64,000 nt of DNA from Cryobacterium flavum (GTDB lineage: Bacteria; Actinomycetota; Actinomycetes; Actinomycetales; Microbacteriaceae), in contig NZ_FNIB01000002.1 in assembly GCF_900103805.1 (NCBI RefSeq), positions 186,001 to 250,000 on the forward strand, written 5' to 3'. The notes under the pieces were generated by a model. It ran no database searches. It was not told the origin of the DNA and was given only the letters and a program-made list of their open reading frames with translations. The position numbers and the translations under genes are program-made. This document shows, piece after piece, positions 18,072 through 26,357 of this stretch (the stretch's first letter is position 1; each line of letters starts with the position of its first letter).

Positions 18072-18526
18072 TTGTCGCGCGCTCAGCTTCACGATTTTCG
18101 AGGTTGACAAAAGACTCAACAGTTTCAGATTTTCTCTAGGCGCTTTCACAGGAATGACGGATGCCACGCCGCGGCTACCCCGCTCGGAGGCCCGCAGGAC
18201 ACGCCCCCGTTTGCGGGGCATAGCCCACAATGGGCAATAGCACTGATCAGGGCGAAATCGTCGAGGTCTTTTCAGTTTCGGCCATCCGGCCACACGGGAG
18301 CACCCCGAAGCCCTCCCGCGCGCGCTCGCGCGAGGCGAGGCGCGGCATCCGCTCAGATTGCGCCCACAAACCCATTTACACACGGGTAACGCGCAGCAGT
18401 TCAGACGCTAATTGACAAAAAGTGATCACGGCAGCGCGAAGCCGAAGTTCACGAAGATCATGTGCGTCGTAATCCCCCGGGTTCACGGACGCCACCAACT
18501 GTCCATGAATTTCCGGAAGGTCCACA
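18072..18526 (+). other. Non-coding leader of the second beta-helix gene
   Basis: About 455 bp without a supportable gene. It contains TTGACA near 18102-18107 with AT-richer sequence after it (a possible -35 region), the repeated block GCGCTTTCACAGGAA at 18140-18154, a second TTGACA near 18413-18418, and GGAAGG shortly before ATG 18527. The size suggests a long untranslated leader or several promoters. No riboswitch class was recognised. Confidence 0.4.
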
Positions 18527-20440
18527 ATGCTGTTCCCCCGCATCTCACGCCGCGCCATCATCGCCGCCGTCGCCATCGCCGCGCTGGTTCCCCTCACCGC
18601 GATGATCCCCGTCGGCGTCGCCTCAGCCTCCGCCGCCACTGCGCCCGCCGGCACCACGGTGGTCGACAGTAGCTCCTCGCAGGTCAAGTACTCCGGCACC
18701 TGGCTCACGACGGGCTCGCCGTCCGACAACGGCGCATCGATCAAGTACGCCGGGGCCACGTCGAGCGCCTCGCTCACCTTCACCGGGTCAACCGTGGCCT
18801 ACGTGACACGTATGACCAGCAGCTCAGGCACCAGTGACATCGCCATCGACGGCAAGGTCGTCGCCACGATCAACGGCTACTCAGCCTCGACGAAGTACCA
18901 GCAGAGCCTGTTCAGCACCTCGAATCTCTCCAGCGGAACGCACACCATCAAGGTGAGCCGCACCGGCCAGAAGGATGCCCGTTCCACCGGAACCAGCAGC
19001 ATCGTCGACGCCTTCGTCACCCTGGCCCCGGCAGGCACGACGACGACACCGGCCCCTGAGCCCACCCCGACTCCGGTTGCTACCACGGCTCCGGTACAGG
19101 CCCCGGCCGGCTCGACCACCTTCGACAGCGCCTCGGCATCGGTCTCGTATGCCGGTACCTGGCGCACCTCCGGCTCGGCCAATGACTCGGGCGGCGGAGT
19201 GCAGTTCACCACGACCTCAGGCAGCGCCGCGTTCACCTTTCAGGGCACCAGCGTTGCCTTCATCACCCGTCTGACCAGCAGCTCGGGTACGAGCACCATC
19301 GCGATCGACGGCCAGACCGTTGCCACGGTCAACGGTTACTCGGCGACCACGGCCTACAAGCAGAACGCGTTCAGCACCACGAGCCTCTCGGCAGGAACCC
19401 ACACCATCACGGTGACCCGCACCGGTCAGAAGGATGCCCGCTCCACCGGTACCAGCAGCATCGTCGACGCGTTCATCGTGTCGGCCGTGCCGAGCACCGC
19501 GCCGACCCCGGCTCCGATCAGCACCCACCGCTACGCTGACTGCCCCGCTGCCACCGTGAACGTGGCCACGGCCAGGGAGCTCATGGCCGCGCTCGCCCAG
19601 GCCCAGCCCGGAACCGTCATCAAGCTGGCCCCCGGCACCTACAACGAGCAGATCAACATGACCGTCAATGGAACCGCTTCCAACCCGATCTGGGTCTGCG
19701 GACCGCGCAGCGCCGTGATCAACGTCGGCAGTATCCAGGACAACCACGGCATTCAGATCACCAACTCGTCCAACCTCGTGATAGCCGGCATGACCGTCAC
19801 CAACAGCCTCAAGGGCATCAGCGTGATCCGCAGCAACCACGTCACCGTTGCCGACACTCTCGTCGACAACATCGGCTACGAGGGCATTCACGTTCGCGCC
19901 TTCAGCACCGACAACACCATCGTCGGCAACACCATCAAGAACACCGGAAAGCGCGACCCGTTCTACGGCGAGGGCATCTACATCGGAACCTCAGACGCCA
20001 ACTGGTGCGCTCAGACCACCTGCCAGCCCGACAACACCGACCGCACCCTGCTCATGGCCAACAACATCAGCCTGACGGGCGCCCAGCCGATCGAGGTCAA
20101 GGAAGGCACGTCGAACGGCATCATCCGCGACAACGTCATCGACGGTGCCAACGCCATGCCCCGCGCCGAGGAATGGGTCAAGGTCAAGGGCAACGACTGG
20201 AGCATCTACAACAACACCGGCAAGAACAGCACCATGCACGGCTTTGCGGTCAACGGAAGCGTCGCCGGCTGGGGACTGCGCAACGTCTTCTTCGGCAACA
20301 CCGCCCCGGTCGGTGCCGCCGGCTACGGCTTCTTCGTGCACGAGCAGGGCAGCAAGGGTGCCAGCGGCACCAAGGTCTACTGCTCGAACACCGTCACGGC
20401 CGCCGGTTCCGGCTTCTCGAACCAGTCCTGCATTTCATAA
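18527..20440 (+). CDS. Secreted right-handed beta-helix protein with two N-terminal modules
   Basis: 637 aa, a close paralogue of the preceding gene. A signal sequence (about residues 5-40) is followed by two copies of the Ser/Thr/Gly-rich module (about 42-170 and 195-325). Both copies carry IAIDG and KDARSTGTSSIVDAFV, and both end in Pro/Thr/Ala linkers. The beta-helix region (about 335-637) shares long blocks with the paralogue: VIAGMTVTNSLKGISVI, GEGIYIGTS, TGAQPIEVKEGTS and EEWVKVKGNDW. The extra module probably arose by internal duplication. The last 6 bp overlap the end of the opposite-strand glycosyltransferase gene. It is probably secreted and polysaccharide-directed; enzyme activity is unproven. 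Confidence 0.75.
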   Translation: MLFPRISRRAIIAAVAIAALVPLTAMIPVGVASASAATAPAGTTVVDSSSSQVKYSGTWLTTGSPSDNGASIKYAGATSSASLTFTGSTVAYVTRMTSSSGTSDIAIDGKVVATINGYSASTKYQQSLFSTSNLSSGTHTIKVSRTGQKDARSTGTSSIVDAFVTLAPAGTTTTPAPEPTPTPVATTAPVQAPAGSTTFDSASASVSYAGTWRTSGSANDSGGGVQFTTTSGSAAFTFQGTSVAFITRLTSSSGTSTIAIDGQTVATVNGYSATTAYKQNAFSTTSLSAGTHTITVTRTGQKDARSTGTSSIVDAFIVSAVPSTAPTPAPISTHRYADCPAATVNVATARELMAALAQAQPGTVIKLAPGTYNEQINMTVNGTASNPIWVCGPRSAVINVGSIQDNHGIQITNSSNLVIAGMTVTNSLKGISVIRSNHVTVADTLVDNIGYEGIHVRAFSTDNTIVGNTIKNTGKRDPFYGEGIYIGTSDANWCAQTTCQPDNTDRTLLMANNISLTGAQPIEVKEGTSNGIIRDNVIDGANAMPRAEEWVKVKGNDWSIYNNTGKNSTMHGFAVNGSVAGWGLRNVFFGNTAPVGAAGYGFFVHEQGSKGASGTKVYCSNTVTAAGSGFSNQSCIS

Positions 20441-21682
20441 CACACTGTCTGCTCGCCGGTCGAGCGCAACCTGCCAGCTGCGCTCGACCAGCGGAAAGAC
20501 AGCGGCCGCCGAATAGGTAGTCTCAAAGGCGGATCTGGCCAGATCCGCCTTTTTGGCGCGCCAGGCGGCATCCGTCATCGCGTGCCGCAGGGCCGCCTCG
20601 AGCGAGTCGGCGTCGCCGGGCTCCACGATCATGCCCACACCGTTCGCCAGTACGGCCGGCACGCCGCCGACCCGCGTCGCCACAACACAGTTCCTCCGGG
20701 CCATTGCTTCGAGAATGAACATGGGCATCGCCTCGTCGCGGGAGGGCAACACGGCGATCGCCGACCGCTCCAGCAGCTTCATCAGTGCCTCGTGGCTGAG
20801 CGCCCCCACGAATTCGCCGCGGGTCAGCGGCACTGCGGGTTGGTCGACAATGGGGCCAGCGATGACCAGTTTCCAGAGCGGATGCTGCGGCGCAATCCGC
20901 TGCCAGACCGCCACCAGCACATCGATGCCCTTACGCGTGCTGACCGCACCGCCGAACACCACGAGCGGTTCGATCTCGCGCCGCACCCCGTCGGCGACGG
21001 CATTCGGCACGAGCACGACGCGCTCCAGGGGCACGAACTCGGCGGCCGCGGCCTTCGACTCGGCCGACAGGGTCAGCACCACGTCGGCCGCGCGTAGGAC
21101 ACGCCCGACCAGGCCGGGCCGTTTCTCGGCAAAGTCGGCGAAGGAGCTGCCGTGAAGCTGAGCGACCGTGGCGAACCCGCGCGCGTGGGCCAGGGCCAGC
21201 AGCGCGCCTTCGCGCGCGAAGGACCCGCCCTGCGACAGGTGCGCGATCACCACGGTGCGCTCGGGCGTGGCCAGGCGCAGCACCTTCCAAAAAGCGGATG
21301 CCGCCAGCCCAGCTGCTCGCACCCCGCCACTGCCGTCCCGCGACGAGACCATGCGCAGATCGAAGTCAGCGAAAGAATGTGCCAGATAGCCATTGACGAC
21401 CTGACTCATACCGCCGGCGACTTCGCCGCTGCGCCCGATGTGCACGGCGAGGAGGCGCTCGGACTGCGAAGCCGGAACGAACGAAACGCGGGTCGGTCCG
21501 GGACTGGACGCGGAACTGGTGGCACTGACCGCTGCAGGGGACGGGTTCACGATGGCGATCGGTTCGGTGTCGCCCGGTTCAGAATCGATGGACTCGGCTG
21601 CAACGACCACGGCATCGTCGGACTCGACGTCGTTCGAGACGGTATTGATCGGACCCTTGTCGCCCGCTTCGGCGAGGCTCAC
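20435..21682 (-). CDS. GT4 family glycosyltransferase with disordered N-terminus
   Basis: 415 aa. The first 70 residues are Ala/Ser/Glu/Pro-rich and look disordered. A GT-B fold begins near residue 76 with LLAVHIGRSGEVAGGMSQVVN and includes VFGGAVSTRKGIDVLV and the donor-site segment PSRDEAMPMFILEAMARRN with EAM in place of the usual EGFG. The GTG start overlaps the upstream stop by 4 bp. It is the last gene of the minus-strand polysaccharide run. Near its 3' end the coding DNA contains a perfect 28-nt palindrome followed by five T on the plus strand, which probably serves the convergent transcript. Confidence 0.85.
   Translation of the reverse strand: MSLAEAGDKGPINTVSNDVESDDAVVVAAESIDSEPGDTEPIAIVNPSPAAVSATSSASSPGPTRVSFVPASQSERLLAVHIGRSGEVAGGMSQVVNGYLAHSFADFDLRMVSSRDGSGGVRAAGLAASAFWKVLRLATPERTVVIAHLSQGGSFAREGALLALAHARGFATVAQLHGSSFADFAEKRPGLVGRVLRAADVVLTLSAESKAAAAEFVPLERVVLVPNAVADGVRREIEPLVVFGGAVSTRKGIDVLVAVWQRIAPQHPLWKLVIAGPIVDQPAVPLTRGEFVGALSHEALMKLLERSAIAVLPSRDEAMPMFILEAMARRNCVVATRVGGVPAVLANGVGMIVEPGDADSLEAALRHAMTDAAWRAKKADLARSAFETTYSAAAVFPLVERSWQVALDRRADSVL
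20525..20554 (+). terminator. Intrinsic terminator embedded in the convergent glycosyltransferase gene
   Basis: A perfect 28-nt palindrome (20525-20552, centre between 20538 and 20539) ends in TTTTT (20550-20554) on the plus strand. It lies 85 bp beyond the stop of the beta-helix gene and wholly inside the coding sequence of the opposite-strand glycosyltransferase (codons reading K-A-D-L-A-R-S). On the plus strand it has all the parts of a rho-independent terminator. On the minus strand it is followed by only three T. Confidence 0.75.
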
Positions 21683-22788
21683 CGCACGCTCTCGTCGCGC
21701 AGCACCTCATCCAGCAGCCGGCGCACGGTCTGCAATTCGTGCTGGGCCTCGACCAGGCCGGCCAGAATAGCCGTGCGACGGCCCAGCAGATTCTGCAGCC
21801 GTTCAGCGATTTCGGCGGCAGCCAGGCCCGCGCTGACAATGCTCACGTCGTGCAGTCCGGCTGCGGCGAAATGCCGAGCGATCTTGTCTGACTTGGCGTC
21901 GACCAGGAGCGCGGCCGGAACCGCCCCCTCGGTGAGGGCGCCGACGAGCACGTGCAGTCGATCACTCACGGTGAGCGCCGCCCGCCGATACAGGGCACGC
22001 AGGCGTTGTTCCTGCTCGTCATGCCCGGTGCCGTTCCAGCGCAGCGCCTCGCCGCCGAGGTCGGCGGCAAGTTGGCCGCACTTGTCATCATCGCGCAACA
22101 CTTGGGTGACGCACCAGATCTGCAGGCCGTTGTCGGCCGCAACGGCGCGCACCCCGGCGAGCCAGGCGGCGCTCGGGTACTCGAGATCGGAGCGCATCGA
22201 CACGACGAGCACGTCGCGGCGGGCCGTGGCACCGGCATCAGCGCCGCTTGAATCAGCGCTGCTGCCGGCGAAGGCCAGGTCGGGCATGATGCTGCCCTGC
22301 CCGAGATACCCGGCCGTCGCCGCATCCCGCCACAACGACACGTTCGACAGCGCGATGGAAGGCCCCATCAATGCTCGCGGCAGCGGCGCGAAGTTTCGGC
22401 TGCCCACTCCGACCCGGGCGACGCGACCGTGTCGAGCACGCACGAGTGCGAGCACTGGCAGCATGGCGAGGTGCTCTTTCATGCCGATCAGGGTCAGCTG
22501 GATCTCGCCCGGTTTGAACACGTACGAGGCGCGGCCTCGGGCCGCACTGGCCAGCGCCGCGGCATACCACCGGCGAAACGAACGATACTGCACGTCGACC
22601 GGGGTGAGACCGAGCCCCTCGGCATACCCGTCGGGCGCCTCACCGACATAGACGTGCAGCGGCCCGCTCGCCCGCAACCAGTCAAGCAATTGGCGGCGCA
22701 GCAGAATGTCGCCGATGTTGTCGTACTGGCCGCGGGCGGGCACGAAGATGTCGCGCAGCATCCGCTGGGGAGAGCTCCCCTGGCTCAT
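21679..22788 (-). CDS. Polysaccharide pyruvyltransferase family protein
   Basis: 369 aa. GQYDNIGDILLRRQLLDWL (about residues 20-38) and SDRLHVLVGALTEG (about 271-284) are the N- and C-terminal family signatures. It is paralogous to the plus-strand protein at 13985-15034. It should add pyruvate ketals to a sugar of the surface polymer, making it acidic. ATG 22788 overlaps the stop of the upstream gene and its own stop overlaps the next GTG, so it is translationally coupled on both sides. Confidence 0.85.
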   Translation of the reverse strand: MSQGSSPQRMLRDIFVPARGQYDNIGDILLRRQLLDWLRASGPLHVYVGEAPDGYAEGLGLTPVDVQYRSFRRWYAAALASAARGRASYVFKPGEIQLTLIGMKEHLAMLPVLALVRARHGRVARVGVGSRNFAPLPRALMGPSIALSNVSLWRDAATAGYLGQGSIMPDLAFAGSSADSSGADAGATARRDVLVVSMRSDLEYPSAAWLAGVRAVAADNGLQIWCVTQVLRDDDKCGQLAADLGGEALRWNGTGHDEQEQRLRALYRRAALTVSDRLHVLVGALTEGAVPAALLVDAKSDKIARHFAAAGLHDVSIVSAGLAAAEIAERLQNLLGRRTAILAGLVEAQHELQTVRRLLDEVLRDESVR

Positions 22789-23771
22789 CGGTCGCTGGGC
22801 AGCGGAATGCGCACACCGGTGTCGATGGCACGGCCGGCAGCGAAGCGGATGACGTCGGCCGTGAGGTCGGGCGAGTCAACGGCTCGGGCGACGCCGAGGT
22901 ATTCGGCGAGCTCCGCGATCTGCATCTGGTGGTCATCGACGTGTTCACCGCGGTGCTTGCGGCGGGTCACGAGCACCGGAAAAATGCCCATTTCGAGCAG
23001 TCCCATGAAGGTGCCGACACCGGCGTGGGTGATCACAACGTCGGAGTTCAGGGCCGCATCGACGAACTGTGCGGTCGGCATCATCTGGTGCACCTGGCCG
23101 GGAAGGTCGGTGCGCTTGGTGGTGAAACCGAGCTGCCAGACGGTGCGCTCATCGGCCAGGCCGCTGGCGAGCACGGCGTCGACGAGGGAGTCGAAGCGGT
23201 AACCCTCGATGGTGCCGAGGGTGACGAACAGGCTGGGGCGCTCCGGCGCTGGCCGAATCAACGAATGGTAGGTGGACAGCACGCTCGGGTGCGTTCGCCA
23301 CCGGTTGGTGGCCCAGGCTGGATGCTGGGTGCGTACGCTGACCAGGTGGCTGGCGGCGAGCATCCGCCCGCTGAGCGATGGCCCCTCGACGCGCGAGACG
23401 CTCTCGATGTAGAGGCTCGGCACGCCGCTGATCGCGGCCTGCGGCAGCGCCGCGACGGCGAGACCGGCGCCGGTGCTCACTGCCCCCTCAAACGTTTCGT
23501 GCCGGAGCACACGGCGAACGATGCCGGCCGCGCGCATCATTCCGAGGTAGTCGCGGGGACGCACGTACGGCACATGGATGCGGCGCTGGCCGGCCAACAA
23601 TGACCGGCTCTGCATGGAATCAAAGGTGACCCAGAGCGAACTGGGCGAGGCACCCAGCCCGGGCGCCAGCCGCACCAGCTGGGCCAGGTGCCCGCCGGTG
23701 GAGGCGACGAGCAGAAGCTTTCGTTGCTGGGAGGGCAACGAATCGATCGGGTAAGACGAGTGCACGGACAC
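22785..23771 (-). CDS. Alg14-Alg13-like (PssD-PssE-like) glycosyltransferase in one chain
   Basis: 328 aa from GTG 23771, preferred because AAGGGAG lies 5 nt upstream; a longer frame from 23837 lacks such a site. The N-terminal part has LLLVASTGGHLAQLVRL, the membrane-anchoring Alg14/PssD signature. The C-terminal part has SDVVITHAGVGTFMGLLEMG and RRKHRGEHVDDHQ, the Alg13/PssE or GT28 catalytic signature. In many bacteria and eukaryotes these are two proteins forming one UDP-sugar transferase that adds an early sugar to a lipid carrier. Here they are one polypeptide. It sits between the Wzc-like gene (87 bp upstream) and a pyruvyltransferase gene with 4-bp overlap. Confidence 0.82.
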   Translation of the reverse strand: MSVHSSYPIDSLPSQQRKLLLVASTGGHLAQLVRLAPGLGASPSSLWVTFDSMQSRSLLAGQRRIHVPYVRPRDYLGMMRAAGIVRRVLRHETFEGAVSTGAGLAVAALPQAAISGVPSLYIESVSRVEGPSLSGRMLAASHLVSVRTQHPAWATNRWRTHPSVLSTYHSLIRPAPERPSLFVTLGTIEGYRFDSLVDAVLASGLADERTVWQLGFTTKRTDLPGQVHQMMPTAQFVDAALNSDVVITHAGVGTFMGLLEMGIFPVLVTRRKHRGEHVDDHQMQIAELAEYLGVARAVDSPDLTADVIRFAAGRAIDTGVRIPLPSDR

Positions 23772-23858
23772 TGAGGCTCCCTTCGGGTAAAGCCTTTGCG
23801 GAACTGTTTCGAACGTGCGTCTTCGAACGTGCGCCAAACGTAAATGGAACGGGTGGAT

Positions 23859-25334
23859 CTACCAGGTGACGCGGGTAGGGGTGTCTGATGGGGCAGACTC
23901 GCTGTCGGGCGGGGTCGAGCGACTCGGTTCGCTCGTCTCCGCGTCGATCGCGGTGGTCGCACGGGGTGCCAGGCGGGAAGTAGCCGCGAACCCGGCGCCC
24001 TGCACGAGCGCGTCGGGACCGCGAGTGGGAACCATGGCCAGTACGACACCGAGGGGCGTCGTGCCGACCGCTTCGAGGGCGTCGAGGGCGGCGAGCAGTT
24101 CGGGTTCGCGCACCCGGTTCGCGCCGACGACCAGAATGGTGCCGCCGGTCCAGCGGCTGAGCACGGCAGCGTCGGTCACCGCGAGCACCGACGGGGCGTC
24201 GATGAGCACGTAATCGTAGCTGCTGCTGAGCACGTCGAGCACCGTGCCCATGGCGGTCGATCCGAGCAGTTCGCTCGGGTTCGTGGGAATTTTGCCCGAC
24301 GACAAGACGGTGAGCGGATGCTGCGCGCCCCACGATTGCAGGGATTCCTTGAGCTGAACGTCGCCCAGGAGCACCTCAGTCAGACCACGATCGGCGTCGA
24401 GGCCCAGGTAATCGGCGAGCCGGGGCGTGCGCAGGTCGGCGTCGATGACGGCGACGGTCGCACCGCTCTCGGCCAGCACGATGGCGAGGTTCACGAGCGT
24501 CGTGGTCTTGCCCTCGCCCGAAACGGAGGAGGTCACGACGAGGCTGCGACGACCGGTGTCGGCGTCGGCGAATTCGAGGTTGGTGCGCAACACCCGAAAC
24601 GCCTCAGCGCGGGCGGTGGAAGCACCGTCGGGCGAGATGATCGGATTGGCGCGGGCTTCGAGCGGAATACCGCCGAGCATGGGAACAACGGTGAGGCGTT
24701 CGATGTCGTCGCGGTTGTAGATGCGGCGGTCGAGCAGCCCGAGGATGAGCGCGGTGACCAGTCCGACGAACAGCCCGATCAGCAGTCCGACGGCGAGGTT
24801 GAGGTAAAGCTGAGGCAGCGCGGGGTTATCGGGGGCGACGGCGGGGTCGAGCACGCCGACCGTGACCGGGCTGGCACCGCCGTCAGCGGGCTTCTCCAGC
24901 TGGTTGATGACGACGTCGGTGAAACTTTCGGAGACGGCCTGCGCGAGCTGCTGGGCGGCATCCGCTGTAGACGCAAGCGCTGCGATCTCAATGACCGCTG
25001 AGCCGGGCTGGGTGGTGGCCGTGACCCGCTCGGCCAGGTCGACCGCGGTCTCATCGAGGCCAAGGCTTGCGATCACCGGGTCGAGCACGCGGGGGCTCGT
25101 GGCGACGTCGAGGTAGTACGGCAGCTTCTGCACGACGAAGTTGTTGCCCTGCACGAGGTCACCGGGTGTTGAGCCGTTTTGAATCTGGGCGGCCACGAAC
25201 ACGCGGGTGGAGGCCTGGTACTGCACGGGGGTGATCAGCGCGGCTGCTGCTCCACCGACCACGCCGAGCAGGACGAAAGCAACAATGAGAATCCATCGCT
25301 TTCTAAGTATTCGAACCAGTCGTTTTAGTTCCAT
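23859..25334 (-). CDS. Wzc/CpsCD-like chain-length regulator with C-terminal ATPase
   Basis: 491 aa from ATG 25334, which follows GGGGAGAAG; the longer frame adds 15 polar residues. Two membrane helices (about 20-40 and 190-212) enclose a Wzz-type extracytoplasmic domain. The cytoplasmic part is a BY-kinase-type P-loop: SGEGKTTT (about 268-275), Walker A' VIDADLRTPR (about 296-305) and VLIDAP (about 378-383). It should control polymer length and export. The tail is Ser/Pro/Asp/Thr-rich with no Tyr cluster, so classical Tyr autophosphorylation at the C-terminus is doubtful. It heads the minus-strand glycosyltransferase run. Confidence 0.9.
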   Translation of the reverse strand: MELKRLVRILRKRWILIVAFVLLGVVGGAAAALITPVQYQASTRVFVAAQIQNGSTPGDLVQGNNFVVQKLPYYLDVATSPRVLDPVIASLGLDETAVDLAERVTATTQPGSAVIEIAALASTADAAQQLAQAVSESFTDVVINQLEKPADGGASPVTVGVLDPAVAPDNPALPQLYLNLAVGLLIGLFVGLVTALILGLLDRRIYNRDDIERLTVVPMLGGIPLEARANPIISPDGASTARAEAFRVLRTNLEFADADTGRRSLVVTSSVSGEGKTTTLVNLAIVLAESGATVAVIDADLRTPRLADYLGLDADRGLTEVLLGDVQLKESLQSWGAQHPLTVLSSGKIPTNPSELLGSTAMGTVLDVLSSSYDYVLIDAPSVLAVTDAAVLSRWTGGTILVVGANRVREPELLAALDALEAVGTTPLGVVLAMVPTRGPDALVQGAGFAATSRLAPRATTAIDAETSEPSRSTPPDSESAPSDTPTRVTW

Positions 25335-25439
25335 GGGCACTTCTCCCCGCGTGATCGACGCATCGTGCTTCGGGTGCACGATGACAGAAACCTATGTTGG
25401 CATAAAAATCCTCACTTTTGGACCGTCAGTATCGAGGAT

Positions 25440-26357
25440 TTAATCAGTCCGTGATGAGGAGTTAACTAAATTGTCGATCAGAAACTGACGAATACTCGCG
25501 CGCGTGGTCTCGTCGAGGAGCTCCAATGCGTGTCGTTTACCGGGTTTCACGTCGAGAGTGACCGGTACACCGACCGCTTTGAGCGCGAGAGCCATGGCCT
25601 CCCCCTGTTCGACGGGAACAAGTTCTTTTTTTGAAATGGCGATGTAGAACGGCGGGTCGGTCTTGTCCACGGAGTACAACGGCGACGCCTCGCGGGAATT
25701 CGGGCAGTCGGTGAAGTTGGAACAGCCGAGGTATTGCAGAATGGAGGCGACCGCCGTCTTTGACGGGTCGCCGAGCAGGAGTCCGTTTTCGGTGAGGTCG
25801 ACCGCCGGCGACATCGCCACGACCGCCGCGACCCGGTCTCCACTGGTGAGGCTGCCGGTACCGTTGGTGCCAATCGAGGCAGCGATGATTGCACCGGCCG
25901 AACTGCCGAACAATCCGATGCGTTCGGGGTCGATGCCGAATTGCGCGACCTGGGCGGGGTCACGCAACCACTCGAGCGCATCGGTGACATCGTTCACCTG
26001 GGCCGGGTAAGCAAATTTCGGTGCCAGGCGGTAGTCCACCGAGAAGGCGGCGATGCCGCCGTCGGCCAGCTCTGAGCAGAGCGCGGTCATGCCGCCGAAG
26101 TCTTTCGTGCCGCTGTCGAAGCCGCCGCCGTGAATGAGGATCATGGCCGCAATGGGACTCTTCTTGCCCTTCGGCAGGCAGGCGTTCAGCAGTAGCTTCT
26201 GGCCACGGGCTGTACCGTATTGCAGGTCGTTCTGCAGCGCGACCGAGTCGCTGTGCGCGTCGGCGACTGGCGTGGTGGGGGTGGCTGAGCATCCGCTGAG
26301 CAGTAGACCAGCGGCCAGCAGTACAGCGAATGCCCCGATCAGGCCAGATTTCTTCAC
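25440..26357 (-). CDS. Lipoprotein alpha/beta hydrolase (HSL/esterase type)
   Basis: 305 aa from GTG 26357, preceded by GGAG with 7-nt spacing. A signal with lipobox LSGC (Cys 23) predicts membrane anchoring on the outer face. ILIHGGGFDSG supplies the HGGG oxyanion motif (about residue 76) and GLFGSSAGAI the GxSxG nucleophile (Ser near 153). Late D and GKRHALELL (His near 276) complete a plausible triad. It is an esterase/deacetylase candidate, possibly removing acyl groups from the polysaccharide. Its start overlaps the stop of the membrane acyltransferase gene, an adder/remover pairing that is only inferred. Confidence 0.85.
   Translation of the reverse strand: MKKSGLIGAFAVLLAAGLLLSGCSATPTTPVADAHSDSVALQNDLQYGTARGQKLLLNACLPKGKKSPIAAMILIHGGGFDSGTKDFGGMTALCSELADGGIAAFSVDYRLAPKFAYPAQVNDVTDALEWLRDPAQVAQFGIDPERIGLFGSSAGAIIAASIGTNGTGSLTSGDRVAAVVAMSPAVDLTENGLLLGDPSKTAVASILQYLGCSNFTDCPNSREASPLYSVDKTDPPFYIAISKKELVPVEQGEAMALALKAVGVPVTLDVKPGKRHALELLDETTRASIRQFLIDNLVNSSSRTD

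Noticed and set aside
21152-22651. A 499-codon open frame on the plus strand
   Set aside because: Ser/Arg/Ala-rich shadow of the minus-strand pyruvyltransferase and glycosyltransferase genes.
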